From NCBI GenBank assembly GCA_018221175.1, contig JAAOYE010000039.1:1-9661 (forward strand): DNA of 9,661 bases. Direction: 5' to 3'. Source of the DNA: Candidatus Woesearchaeota archaeon. GTDB lineage: Archaea > Nanobdellota > Nanobdellia > Woesearchaeales > BM511. Both the position numbers and the translations under genes were made by a program. The stretch's first letter is position 1, and each line of letters opens with the position of its first letter. The notes under the pieces are model-generated. The model made no database searches. It was not told the DNA's origin and worked only from the letters and a program-made list of their open reading frames with translations. This document shows, one piece after another, positions 1-6,258 of this stretch.

Positions 1-1116
1 AATTTGATAAGTGTGATATTGCTGTCTTTGTCACCAATACTATTAACATATGCCTCTGCTTTGTCTCTTGCAGTGCTTATCATCTCAATGAGTGTGACGC
101 ACACATTTTTGGACTGCATTCCAGCTATATATCTAGGAGCGCCAGACAGCGACATGGCACTTGGAGTCTTGCCAGGACACAAAATGCTATTAAAAGGCCA
201 CGGTTACGGCGCAGTCTACCTCACAGTCGTAGGAAGCTTTGGCGGCCTTTTGCTTGCAATCATGCTAGTTCCATACCTCATAAAATTAGTTGGGATTATT
301 TATCCTTTAATCAAACAACACATTGGCTACTTTTTGATTTTCATAGTGTTTTTCATGATACTTCGAGAAAAGCTAAAGCTTTGGGCATTATTTTTGTTTC
401 TTTTATCAGGAATATTAGGGTCTATAGTTCTTGGAATTCCAAATCTAAAAAACCCGTTGTTCCCGCTGCTCTCAGGACTCTTTGGCGTGTCTGCACTTTT
501 GATTTCATTCATGAATAAAGTAATGATTCCAAAACAAATTATCAAAAAAGAAAAAATCAAGCCAGCAGTTGCAGCCCAGGCACTTTTCGCATCAACTTTC
601 GCAGGGACTTTAACCAGCTTTTTTCCAGGACTTGGACCAGCGCAGGGCGCAGTTATTGCGCAGCAGCTCACAAAAGATATAGGCGACAAAGGGTTTATGA
701 TATTAATCGGGGGCGTCAACACTGTCAACATGGTTTTGTCGCTTGTAACATTATTTGTACTTGACAAAGCAAGAAATGGGAGTGTGATTGCAATTTCAAA
801 CCTTTTGGAAATTGATATTTTTGGATTATTGACTTTGGTGGTATCATCAGTGCTAACAGGAATAATCTGTGTTTTCCTGGCTTTGTTTATCGCAAAGAGA
901 TTCTCATATCTAATCACAAAAGTAAACTATCAAAAATTAGTGGTTTTTATAATACTCTTAATAACAGCACTTTCCATAATATTAACAGGCCCAATTGGCT
1001 TATTAATACTAATAGTCTCAGCGTTCGTTGGGATGATAGCGCCGCTTCGAGGAATATCAAGAAGCCACGCAATGGGAGTCTTATTGCTTCCTGTTATCAT
1101 GTTCTTTATTCTCTAA
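1..1116 (+). CDS. TctA/DUF112-family membrane permease (5' end missing)
   Basis: This is a polytopic membrane protein of the tripartite tricarboxylate transporter TctA family, in the form archaea carry as DUF112. The frame is open to the first base of the window, so the true start lies upstream; the TTG at base 4 is probably internal, and about 20-40 N-terminal residues seem to be missing. Visible family signatures, numbered from that TTG, are the stretch HTFLDCIPAIYLGAPDSD (residues 33-50) followed by LPGHKMLLKGHGY, and the second conserved stretch FFPGLGPAQGAVIAQQL around residues 202-220. About ten hydrophobic segments cover the rest. In bacteria TctA works with TctB and a periplasmic TctC to import carboxylates. 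No partner is visible here and the substrate is unknown. It ends with TAA, 42 nt before the next gene, which has its own promoter. Family assignment is strong; function is inferred. Confidence 0.8.
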   Translation, partial: NLISVILLSLSPILLTYASALSLAVLIISMSVTHTFLDCIPAIYLGAPDSDMALGVLPGHKMLLKGHGYGAVYLTVVGSFGGLLLAIMLVPYLIKLVGIIYPLIKQHIGYFLIFIVFFMILREKLKLWALFLFLLSGILGSIVLGIPNLKNPLFPLLSGLFGVSALLISFMNKVMIPKQIIKKEKIKPAVAAQALFASTFAGTLTSFFPGLGPAQGAVIAQQLTKDIGDKGFMILIGGVNTVNMVLSLVTLFVLDKARNGSVIAISNLLEIDIFGLLTLVVSSVLTGIICVFLALFIAKRFSYLITKVNYQKLVVFIILLITALSIILTGPIGLLILIVSAFVGMIAPLRGISRSHAMGVLLLPVIMFFIL

Positions 1117-1128
1117 TTAATCAAAAAC

Positions 1129-1135
1129 TTTATTA
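1129..1135 (+). promoter_or_regulatory. TATA-like box of the GH130 gene, leaderless spacing
   Basis: TTTATTA is centred about 27 nt before the ATG at 1159. In archaea transcription starts about 25-27 nt downstream of the TATA centre, so the predicted transcript begins at or next to the start codon. No GGTGA- or GGAG-like site precedes the ATG, which fits a leaderless mRNA. Confidence 0.5.
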
Positions 1136-1158
1136 AGGCAGAATAAAAAGATTTATAC

Positions 1159-2181
1159 ATGGTAAAAGTAAAAAAAGAAGGAATTATTCTTGAAGCAACC
1201 GATTTAGGATTTGAAAGCAAAGCCGTGCTAAACCCAAGCATAGTCCAAGATGGCAACACACTTCACATGTTTTACAGAGCAGTGAACAAGGAAGATGATA
1301 AATCCAGCATAGGATATTGCAGACTAGACGGACCATTAAAAGTTGTTGAACGCAGTCAAAAACCAATTCTTTTTCCAGAAAAAGATTATGAAAAGCAAGG
1401 AACAGAAGACCCAAGAATCGTTTTTTTGGATGGGATATACTACATGATGTACGCTGCGTACGATGGACTTAATGCATTAATTGCTTATGCGACAAGCACT
1501 GATTTAAAAATCTGGGAAAAAAAAGGAGTGATTAGTCCAAGAATAAAATACAACGATGTAAGAGATATATTTACTAATACAAATCTAAAAGACAGATACT
1601 TCTTTTTCAAGACATTTTACAAAGAGGTAAAAGGTGAAGGTGTGCTTTTATGGGAAAAAGACGCGTTTTTATTCCCCAAAAAAATTAAGGGGAAATTCGC
1701 ACTTGTCCATAGAATACAGCCTGACATCCAAGTCATATATTTTGATGAATTTAAGGATTTAACATTAACTTATTGGAAAAAATATCTAAAAAAACTACCT
1801 GATTACATCATACTTGAGCCAAAATATTGGTATGAATCAAGAAACATAGGAGGGGGGTGTCCTCCTATAGAAACTAAGAAAGGATGGATTTTAATTTATC
1901 ACGCAGTCCAAAACGTGGATGATGGGAGGTTATATAGGGTATCTGTTGCGTTGCTGGATAAAAAAGATCCATGTAAAGTGATAGGCAGACTTGAAGCTCC
2001 TTTGTTTGGCCCACAAGAAGAATGGGAGGTTAAAGGAGATGTAAACAATGTGGTTTTCCCTCAAGGAACTGCTTTGTTTGGAGACAAACTTTATATATAT
2101 TATGGGGCGGCTGATAAAAGAATCGCAGTTGCTTCTTTAAACATTAATGAATTATTAGATGAGTTAACTTCTAAAAAATAA
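1159..2181 (+). CDS. GH130-family glycoside phosphorylase/hydrolase (mannoside-type)
   Basis: This is a five-bladed beta-propeller enzyme of family GH130, whose members phosphorolyse, or less often hydrolyse, beta-mannosides. At 340 residues it is a normal length. Family landmarks are LNPSIV at 24-29, FYRAVN at 38-43, the catalytic-region motif GTEDPR at 81-86, KDAFLFPKKIKGKFALVHR at 167-185, GGGCPPIETKKGWILIYHAV at 231-250, and VVFPQGTAL...YIYYGAADKRIAVA at 298-325. The Asp of EDPR is the expected proton donor by analogy with characterised GH130 phosphorylases. The basic residues in the KDAFLFPKK-HR segment fit a phosphate site, but I cannot tell phosphorylase from hydrolase or assign a subfamily. 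There is no signal peptide, so it should act in the cytoplasm. Two GT4 glycosyltransferases follow directly, a pairing that suggests a shared role in making or recycling a mannose-containing glycan. The start is supported by the leaderless-type TATA box. Confidence 0.85.
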   Translation: MVKVKKEGIILEATDLGFESKAVLNPSIVQDGNTLHMFYRAVNKEDDKSSIGYCRLDGPLKVVERSQKPILFPEKDYEKQGTEDPRIVFLDGIYYMMYAAYDGLNALIAYATSTDLKIWEKKGVISPRIKYNDVRDIFTNTNLKDRYFFFKTFYKEVKGEGVLLWEKDAFLFPKKIKGKFALVHRIQPDIQVIYFDEFKDLTLTYWKKYLKKLPDYIILEPKYWYESRNIGGGCPPIETKKGWILIYHAVQNVDDGRLYRVSVALLDKKDPCKVIGRLEAPLFGPQEEWEVKGDVNNVVFPQGTALFGDKLYIYYGAADKRIAVASLNINELLDELTSKK

Positions 2182-2196
2182 AAAAATTTGAAAAAA

Positions 2197-2204
2197 TTTA
2201 TATG
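2197..2204 (+). promoter_or_regulatory. TATA box of the first GT4 gene
   Basis: TTTATATG is centred about 30 nt upstream of the ATG at 2230. The predicted transcription start is within a few nucleotides of the ATG and no Shine-Dalgarno sequence is present, so a leaderless or near-leaderless transcript is expected. Confidence 0.5.
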
Positions 2205-2211
2205 TAACCAA

Positions 2212-2218
2212 TTTTTTT
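2212..2218 (+). terminator. Possible oligo-T terminator after the GH130 gene
   Basis: A run of seven T lies 31 nt past the GH130 stop codon. Archaeal RNA polymerase commonly terminates at U-rich tracts without a hairpin. The run falls before the predicted start of the next transcript, so it could end the GH130 mRNA without affecting the GT4 gene. The region is A/T-rich throughout, so this is weak evidence. Confidence 0.3.
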
Positions 2219-2229
2219 AACTTTGAAAA

Positions 2230-3393
2230 ATGAAAAACAAAGAAAAAAACACATTTATAATATACCTTAGTACATATCCGCCAAGGGAATGTGGCATCGC
2301 AACATTCACTAAGGATTTAATCACAGCAATGGACAAAGAATTCAAGCCAAAGTATGAATCAAAAATAGCAGCAATGACAAATGAGCAATCAAAAAACCTT
2401 GATTATCCAAAAGAGGTCATGTTCAAAATTAATGAAACTGTGATTAAAGAATACAAAAATATAGCAAAAGAAATAAATAACGATGACAATATCAAGCTTG
2501 TAAACATTCAGCACGAGTTTGGAATATATGGAGGAAAATACCTTAATTACCTTAGTGCGTTTTTAGAAACAATAACAAAACCAGTTGTTATAACACTCCA
2601 CTCAGTTGTACCAAATCCTCCAGCTAACATAAGATATATTCTGCAATACTTAGCAGAGAAAACAAGATCAATCATAGTAATGGTGGACACAGCAGTTGAA
2701 ATACTTGTTAATGATTATGGGTTAAACAAAGAAAAAATCGTTGTTATACCTCACGGAATCCACGAAGTCGCTTACTCGCCAAGCATTGTTCCAAAAACAA
2801 AACTTGGATATCAAGATAGGCTAATCATTGCCTCATTTGGATTGATAAGCGGCGAGAAGGATTATGAGACAATAATAAAAGCTCTTCCTAAAGTCGTTAA
2901 GAAATTTCCAAACACATTATTTCAAATAATTGGGGCAACCCACCCTACCACATTAAAAAAGAAAGGTGAAAAATACAGGGATTCCTTAAAAAAACTAATC
3001 AATAAACTGGGAGTAAATGATAATGTTGAGTTTGTAAACAAATATCTTGACTTGGATGAATTACTTTCTTATTTGAGAGCAACTGACATCTTTGTTTCTT
3101 CAGGAAAAAAGCTCACCCAAATTGTGAGTGGTACTCTAGCCTATGCTATGGGTTGTGGCAGACCGATTGTCACAATCCCGTTTTTGCATGCTAAAGAAGC
3201 TGTTACTAAAGACATAGGTTTCTTAGTAGATATTGGCGACTCACAAGGATATGCTAATGCAATAATAAAACTATTTGAAAACCCAGGACTCAGGGAAGAG
3301 ATGGGGAAAAACGCGTATGAAAAAACAAGATGCATGCTTTGGGATAACGTGGCTAAGTCCTACATGAAAGAATTTTCTAAATATTTAAGCTAA
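2230..3393 (+). CDS. GT4-type glycosyltransferase, first tandem copy
   Basis: This is a GT-B fold glycosyltransferase resembling family GT4, predicted to transfer a sugar from an activated donor in the cytoplasm. The N-terminal acceptor domain opens with IYLSTYPPRECGIATFTKDL (11-30), typical of a subgroup often found near GH130 genes, and continues with NIQHEFGIYGG (92-102) and TLHSV (122-126). The C-terminal donor domain has IPHGIH (173-178), the loop SFGLISGEKDYETIIKALP (202-220), and SGTLAYAMGCGRPIVTIPFLH (300-320). The usual GT4 EX7E pair is not present: by alignment its positions are Gln297 and Tyr305. The neighbouring paralogue has the same pair, so this looks like a subfamily trait rather than decay. 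At 387 residues it is full length, with no signal peptide. Donor and acceptor are unknown; mannose is a guess from the GH130 neighbour. Confidence 0.85.
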   Translation: MKNKEKNTFIIYLSTYPPRECGIATFTKDLITAMDKEFKPKYESKIAAMTNEQSKNLDYPKEVMFKINETVIKEYKNIAKEINNDDNIKLVNIQHEFGIYGGKYLNYLSAFLETITKPVVITLHSVVPNPPANIRYILQYLAEKTRSIIVMVDTAVEILVNDYGLNKEKIVVIPHGIHEVAYSPSIVPKTKLGYQDRLIIASFGLISGEKDYETIIKALPKVVKKFPNTLFQIIGATHPTTLKKKGEKYRDSLKKLINKLGVNDNVEFVNKYLDLDELLSYLRATDIFVSSGKKLTQIVSGTLAYAMGCGRPIVTIPFLHAKEAVTKDIGFLVDIGDSQGYANAIIKLFENPGLREEMGKNAYEKTRCMLWDNVAKSYMKEFSKYLS

Positions 3394-3409
3394 AACTTAG
3401 TCAAGATAA

Positions 3410-3415
3410 TTTTTT
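3410..3415 (+). terminator. Possible oligo-T terminator after the first GT4 gene
   Basis: Six consecutive T lie 17 nt after the stop codon of the first GT4 gene and before the TATA box of the second. There is no convincing hairpin. It is consistent with separate transcription units but weak on its own. Confidence 0.25.
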
Positions 3416-3435
3416 AAGTCTTCTTATGCGAAACA

Positions 3436-3446
3436 TTAATATAAAT
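3436..3446 (+). promoter_or_regulatory. TATA box of the second GT4 gene, leaderless spacing
   Basis: TTAATATAAAT is centred about 26 nt upstream of the ATG at 3466, which places the transcription start at the start codon. No Shine-Dalgarno site is seen. The second copy therefore probably has its own promoter rather than relying on read-through from the first. Confidence 0.5.
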
Positions 3447-3465
3447 TCTCAATTTTCATAGTATA

Positions 3466-4653
3466 ATGAAGGGTGATAATGAACAATCTTTTATAGCTTA
3501 TATGAGCACATTTCCTTCCAGGAAGTGCGGTATTGCTACTTTCACACAGGATTTGACTATTGCTATGGATAAATTAGCTAATCCCAAGTTGAAATCTAAG
3601 GTTATTGCTTTAAATGATAATGGGAATTCTTATGATTATTCTGATGAAGTAATATATCAAATTAATGATGGTGATGAGAAAGAATATGTAAGAACCGCAC
3701 AAGAAATCAATAATAATGATAAAATTAAGATGGTGAATGTTCAGCACGAATTCAAAATATTTGGCTCAGATCATGGTGAGAATCTACTCATGTTTCTTAA
3801 GACACTAAAAAAGCCGGCGATTACAACATTTCACACTGTTTTACCTCACCCATCTAATGAAAGGAAAAACATTGTCCAGTCGATTGCACAACACTCAAAA
3901 CACATAGTGGTGATGTCAAATTTAGCAGTTGAAATACTTAAAGAGCAGTATGGTTTGAATGATTCAAAAATAGTTCTTATACCTCACGGAATTCATGATG
4001 TGCCTTATGAAAAAAACACAGATTTAAAGAAAAAATTAGGATATAGTGATAGGATAATCCTAACCTCTTTTGGTTTTTTAAGACCAGGAAGGAAGGAAGG
4101 GAGATCTTCTGGTAGGGGGTATGAATACATAATAGATGCCCTTCCAGGTATAGTTAAACAATTCCCAAACGTATTATATTTGGTTATAGGAGTGACGCAT
4201 CCAAAAACCCTCAAAGTTGAGGGTGAAAAATATCGCGAGTCTCTCAAGGACAAAGTAAAAGAACTCGGCTTGGAAAACAATGTGAAATTTATTAATGAAT
4301 ATCTCGCGCTTAACGAGCTTTTTTCATATCTAAAATCAAGCGACATATATATTTGTTCATCTCTAAACAACAGTCAAATGACTAGTGGCACCTTAGTCTA
4401 TGCTATGGGCTGCGGCTGCGCTGTCATTTCTACGCCTTTTTTGCATGCAAATGAAATAGTAACTCCTAAAACAGGGATTTTATTAGATGATTTTAGAGAT
4501 TCTAATTTAATTGCTAAAGCAGTTATAAACATTTTATCTAATCCTGATTTGAAGGGGGAGTTAGGAAAGAATGCTTATGATTACACAAGGGATATGATCT
4601 GGAATAAAGTGGCTATTTCTTATTTGAAACTATTTAATGAAGGGTTGACTTAA
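3466..4653 (+). CDS. GT4-type glycosyltransferase, second tandem copy
   Basis: This is a full-length paralogue (395 residues) of the preceding gene and the product of an old tandem duplication. It keeps every landmark: AYMSTFPSRKCGIATFTQDL (11-30), NVQHEFKIFG (91-100), TFHTVLPHP (121-129), IPHGIHDVPYE (172-182), and MTSGTLVYAMGCGCAVISTP (305-324). The EX7E positions are again Gln304 and Tyr312. It differs from copy 1 by an insertion of roughly eight residues in the donor-domain loop after SFGFL: the Gly/Arg/Ser-rich segment 207-218, encoded over a GGAA repeat. The divergence suggests a different donor or acceptor, possibly acting in sequence with copy 1 on the same glycan. No membrane segment or signal peptide is visible. 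Substrate is unknown and the link to the GH130 enzyme is inferred from adjacency. Confidence 0.85.
   Translation: MKGDNEQSFIAYMSTFPSRKCGIATFTQDLTIAMDKLANPKLKSKVIALNDNGNSYDYSDEVIYQINDGDEKEYVRTAQEINNNDKIKMVNVQHEFKIFGSDHGENLLMFLKTLKKPAITTFHTVLPHPSNERKNIVQSIAQHSKHIVVMSNLAVEILKEQYGLNDSKIVLIPHGIHDVPYEKNTDLKKKLGYSDRIILTSFGFLRPGRKEGRSSGRGYEYIIDALPGIVKQFPNVLYLVIGVTHPKTLKVEGEKYRESLKDKVKELGLENNVKFINEYLALNELFSYLKSSDIYICSSLNNSQMTSGTLVYAMGCGCAVISTPFLHANEIVTPKTGILLDDFRDSNLIAKAVINILSNPDLKGELGKNAYDYTRDMIWNKVAISYLKLFNEGLT
4086..4103 (+). repeat. GGAA tandem repeat / purine run inside the second GT4 gene
   Basis: Three perfect GGAA units at 4087-4098 sit in an 18-nt purine-only run. They encode part of a Gly/Arg/Lys-rich insertion that the first GT4 copy lacks. 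The gene stays in frame through it. Replication slippage is a plausible origin. Confidence 0.6.
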
Positions 4654-4670
4654 TTTTCTCAAACGCAATC

Positions 4671-4678
4671 TTTAAAAA
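4671..4678 (+). promoter_or_regulatory. TATA-like box of the L35Ae gene, leaderless spacing
   Basis: TTTAAAAA is centred about 28 nt before the ATG at 4702. Spacing predicts transcription starting at or next to the ATG, and there is no Shine-Dalgarno sequence in the short gap. Confidence 0.5.
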
Positions 4679-4701
4679 CTAACTCGTTTTTCTGCAAAAT
4701 C

Positions 4702-4959
4702 ATGAAAGCAGTTATTGCAAACTTCAGGATGAGTAGACACAGACAGTATGACAACCAGATGGTCATTAGAGTAGATAGTGTGGATTCTAAAGAAAAAGCA
4801 TCTAAACTAGTTGGAAAACAAGTAGTTTGGAAAACTTCCGGGGACAAGGAAATCAAAGGAAGAGTGTCTTCAGCGCATGGAAACAGTGGTGCTGTAAGAG
4901 TTTTATTTGAAACAGGCATGCCAGGCCAAGCAGTCGGCGCGCAAGTCTCAATTAAGTAA
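4702..4959 (+). CDS. rpl35ae: Large-subunit ribosomal protein L35Ae (eL33)
   Basis: This 85-residue protein of the large ribosomal subunit is found in archaea and eukaryotes but not bacteria, and is the best single marker that the window is archaeal. The conserved core is visible: KLVGKQVVWKT (35-45), the central strand-turn GRVSSAHGNSGAVRVLF (53-69), and the C-terminal MPGQAVGAQVSI (73-84). The N-terminal AVIANFRMSRHRQYDNQMVIRV segment gives the usual basic RNA-binding surface. Length is close to the short archaeal members. It has its own TATA-like box and no leader. It sits between the glycosyltransferases and a peptidase-like gene with no other ribosomal genes nearby, so it is not in a ribosomal operon here. 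Confidence 0.93.
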   Translation: MKAVIANFRMSRHRQYDNQMVIRVDSVDSKEKASKLVGKQVVWKTSGDKEIKGRVSSAHGNSGAVRVLFETGMPGQAVGAQVSIK

Positions 4960-4960
4960 G

Positions 4961-4969
4961 ATTTAAATT
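4961..4969 (+). promoter_or_regulatory. TATA-like box of the peptidase-like gene, leaderless spacing
   Basis: ATTTAAATT lies directly after the L35Ae stop codon and is centred about 27 nt before the ATG at 4992. No Shine-Dalgarno site is seen, so a leaderless transcript is predicted. Confidence 0.5.
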
Positions 4970-4991
4970 AAAGTAAATATTTTCTTCTTAT

Positions 4992-5537
4992 ATGAAAATA
5001 CTTCTATACAGCTTCAAAGACTACAAAGGCTGGAAAAGAAACATTACAGAAAAGATTCTAAAAAAAGTAAAAAAACAAAAAAACCTGTCAAAAAAAGTGT
5101 TTTTGCTTCGCTTTGAGAAAAAACAATATACAGACGAAGTAAAAAAAGCGATGCCAGACATAATAATTGGTCTTGGTCAGCACTCTAAAGGAAACAAGAT
5201 AAAGATTGAAAGAAAAGCATTCAATTTTAAAAAAGTCAATAAAAAAGCAAAAAGGGTGCCAATCAATGAAAAAGCGCCAATGGCTTACTTTTTGTCGCCA
5301 AACATAGGAAAAGACGCAGAGTCTTGGAACTCATATTATATCGACGACCACGTCTACAATTACTCCTGCTTCATCACGCGGCATTATTTTAAAAGCATCC
5401 CATTCATATTTTTTAACATACCTAAAAAGTATGACATTAAAAAGGCTGCAAAATATGTTGAAAAAAGAATAAGAGAAATACAAAAAGACACGCCTGAAGA
5501 ACTTGTCCAAAAAAGACTCACAAGGTATGTTACTTAA
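4992..5537 (+). CDS. Pyroglutamyl-peptidase I-like protein (peptidase C15 fold), catalytic His apparently replaced
   Basis: This 181-residue protein resembles pyroglutamyl peptidase I, which removes N-terminal pyroglutamate from peptides. Matches run along the length: MKILLYSFKDYKGWKRNITEKI (1-22) against the usual start of the fold, PDIIIGLGQHSKGNKIKIERKAFNF (55-79) with the expected catalytic Glu at 73, AYF (98-100), and YIDDHVYNYSCF (116-127) with Cys126 at the nucleophile position. The segment that normally reads FIHVP reads FFNIP (140-144), so the third triad residue aligns to Asn142. His120 and His131 are nearby but not at that position. The protein is somewhat shorter than the usual 200-220 residues and very lysine-rich. 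It may be an inactive relative or use an altered site. The last 8 bp overlap the convergent gene. I relied on remembered family sequences, so the alignment should be confirmed. Confidence 0.7.
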   Translation: MKILLYSFKDYKGWKRNITEKILKKVKKQKNLSKKVFLLRFEKKQYTDEVKKAMPDIIIGLGQHSKGNKIKIERKAFNFKKVNKKAKRVPINEKAPMAYFLSPNIGKDAESWNSYYIDDHVYNYSCFITRHYFKSIPFIFFNIPKKYDIKKAAKYVEKRIREIQKDTPEELVQKRLTRYVT

Positions 5538-5796
5538 GTATCAACTTTTGCCTGTACAAATACTTCTTGTAAATCATGTAAAGCCCGCCAATTGTTGAGC
5601 CTATAGCAGCAATCCAATACAGGATTGTTTCAGGGATGTACTGAAAAAAGGCATAGTTGAAGTTTAGTAGCTTTAGTATTAATATTACGCCAAATATTAA
5701 GAAGATAAATGCAGATATTGTGTGTAGTCCGCCTCCTTTCTCTTCTTCTTGCTGGCTGGTCTGTCTTTTTAAGTCTCTTGCTTTTAATATTGCCAT
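5530..5796 (-). CDS. Small two-helix membrane protein, function unknown
   Basis: I do not recognise this 88-residue protein. The N-terminal 24 residues are hydrophilic and charged (KARDLKRQ, then QQEEEKGGG), followed by two predicted membrane helices at about 27-46 and 56-76, with a basic tail (KKYLYRQK). Positive charges at both ends suggest that both termini face the cytoplasm. From Gly36 the hydrophobic region aligns without gaps to the first half of the membrane protein encoded just upstream, sharing a GG(L/I)Y motif in the second helix, so the two may be related. The ATG at 5796 is set by a good Shine-Dalgarno site (AAGGAG) starting just after the upstream stop; the genes are 13 nt apart and probably co-transcribed. 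It overlaps the convergent peptidase-like gene by 8 bp at the 3' ends. Confidence 0.75.
   Translation of the reverse strand: MAILKARDLKRQTSQQEEEKGGGLHTISAFIFLIFGVILILKLLNFNYAFFQYIPETILYWIAAIGSTIGGLYMIYKKYLYRQKLILK
5531..5540. repeat. 10-bp palindrome over the two convergent stop codons
   Basis: TACTTAAGTA is a perfect palindrome at the tail-to-tail overlap. It contains the plus-strand stop at 5535-5537 and most of the minus-strand stop at 5530-5532. It is too short for a stable hairpin; it may simply reflect two genes sharing coding bases. Confidence 0.5.
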
Positions 5797-5809
5797 TTTT
5801 ACTCCTTAA

Positions 5810-6208
5810 TCAAAACATAGCAAACGCTGCTATGAACAGGAACAGTCCTTCTATCACAAAGACGATGTTGTAAATCATTGGAACAGTGCTTGCCAAAAAT
5901 GATACGTTCCACGGGAGCACTCCAAACTGAAATAAAAGAGCAAATATCCCAAACGCGGTAACTGTGACTGCGACAATAATGCTTACAATCCTCATAGTTG
6001 AGTCTTCCATGAATGAGTCAATTAAAAGGTAGATCCCACCGGCTGCAATTAAGTAAAGTCCTATGCTTGAGATTATGTTTGCTAAGAACTTTGGCAGGCC
6101 AAAGCCGATAACCCCCCAACCATGTAGAAGGGGTATTAAGCCAAGCGCCATTAACAATATACCAATAATAAGCACTGACCAGTTTTTTGGATCGTCAAAA
6201 TCAAACAT
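5810..6208 (-). CDS. Four-helix membrane protein with internal duplication, function unknown
   Basis: This 132-residue integral membrane protein is not one I can name. After a short acidic N-terminus (MFDFDDPKNW) there are four hydrophobic segments at about 10-29, 44-64, 73-95 and 109-131. The two halves look like a duplication: GLIPLLHGWGVI (23-34) matches GIFALLFQFGVL (87-98), FLA (41-43) matches FLA (104-106), and GGIYLL (57-62) matches EGLFLF (120-125). The small protein encoded next resembles one half. Start choice is firm, because a near-perfect Shine-Dalgarno GAGGTGA at 6214-6220 stands 5 nt before the ATG. A strong TATA box at 6241-6253 suggests this gene and the next form their own transcription unit, even though they follow the coiled-coil gene by only 50 nt. 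Confidence 0.78.
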   Translation of the reverse strand: MFDFDDPKNWSVLIIGILLMALGLIPLLHGWGVIGFGLPKFLANIISSIGLYLIAAGGIYLLIDSFMEDSTMRIVSIIVAVTVTAFGIFALLFQFGVLPWNVSFLASTVPMIYNIVFVIEGLFLFIAAFAMF

Positions 6209-6213
6209 TTATT

Positions 6214-6220
6214 TCACCTC
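6214..6220 (-). promoter_or_regulatory. Strong Shine-Dalgarno site of the four-helix membrane protein
   Basis: Read on the minus strand this is GAGGTGA, complementary to the archaeal 16S rRNA 3' end, 5 nt from the ATG at 6208. It contrasts with the plus-strand genes, which have none. Confidence 0.75.
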
Positions 6221-6240
6221 GATATTTCTTTTCTGATTGT

Positions 6241-6253
6241 TTTTATATATAAA
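6241..6253 (-). promoter_or_regulatory. TATA box for the two downstream membrane-protein genes
   Basis: The minus strand reads TTTATATATAAAA, close to an ideal archaeal TATA box. Its centre is about 40 nt before the ATG at 6208, giving a predicted leader of roughly 13 nt that still includes the Shine-Dalgarno site. It lies just past the double stop of the upstream gene. Confidence 0.6.
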
Positions 6254-6258
6254 TGTTA

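Noticed and set aside
327..917. A 196-codon open frame on the minus strand
   Set aside because: It lies wholly inside the TctA-family gene, whose protein matches a known family. The antisense frame has no recognisable domain or ribosome site.
4005..4370. A 121-codon minus-strand frame inside the second GT4 gene
   Set aside because: The plus-strand frame is a clear glycosyltransferase with conserved motifs here. The antisense frame is a shadow.
3466..4653. The second GT4 copy as a pseudogene because of the insertion and the missing EX7E
   Set aside because: The frame is intact and full length, all other motifs are kept, it has its own promoter, and the EX7E loss is shared with copy 1.
4659..4919. 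An 86-codon minus-strand frame over the L35Ae gene
   Set aside because: It is antisense to a well-recognised ribosomal protein and has no family resemblance of its own.
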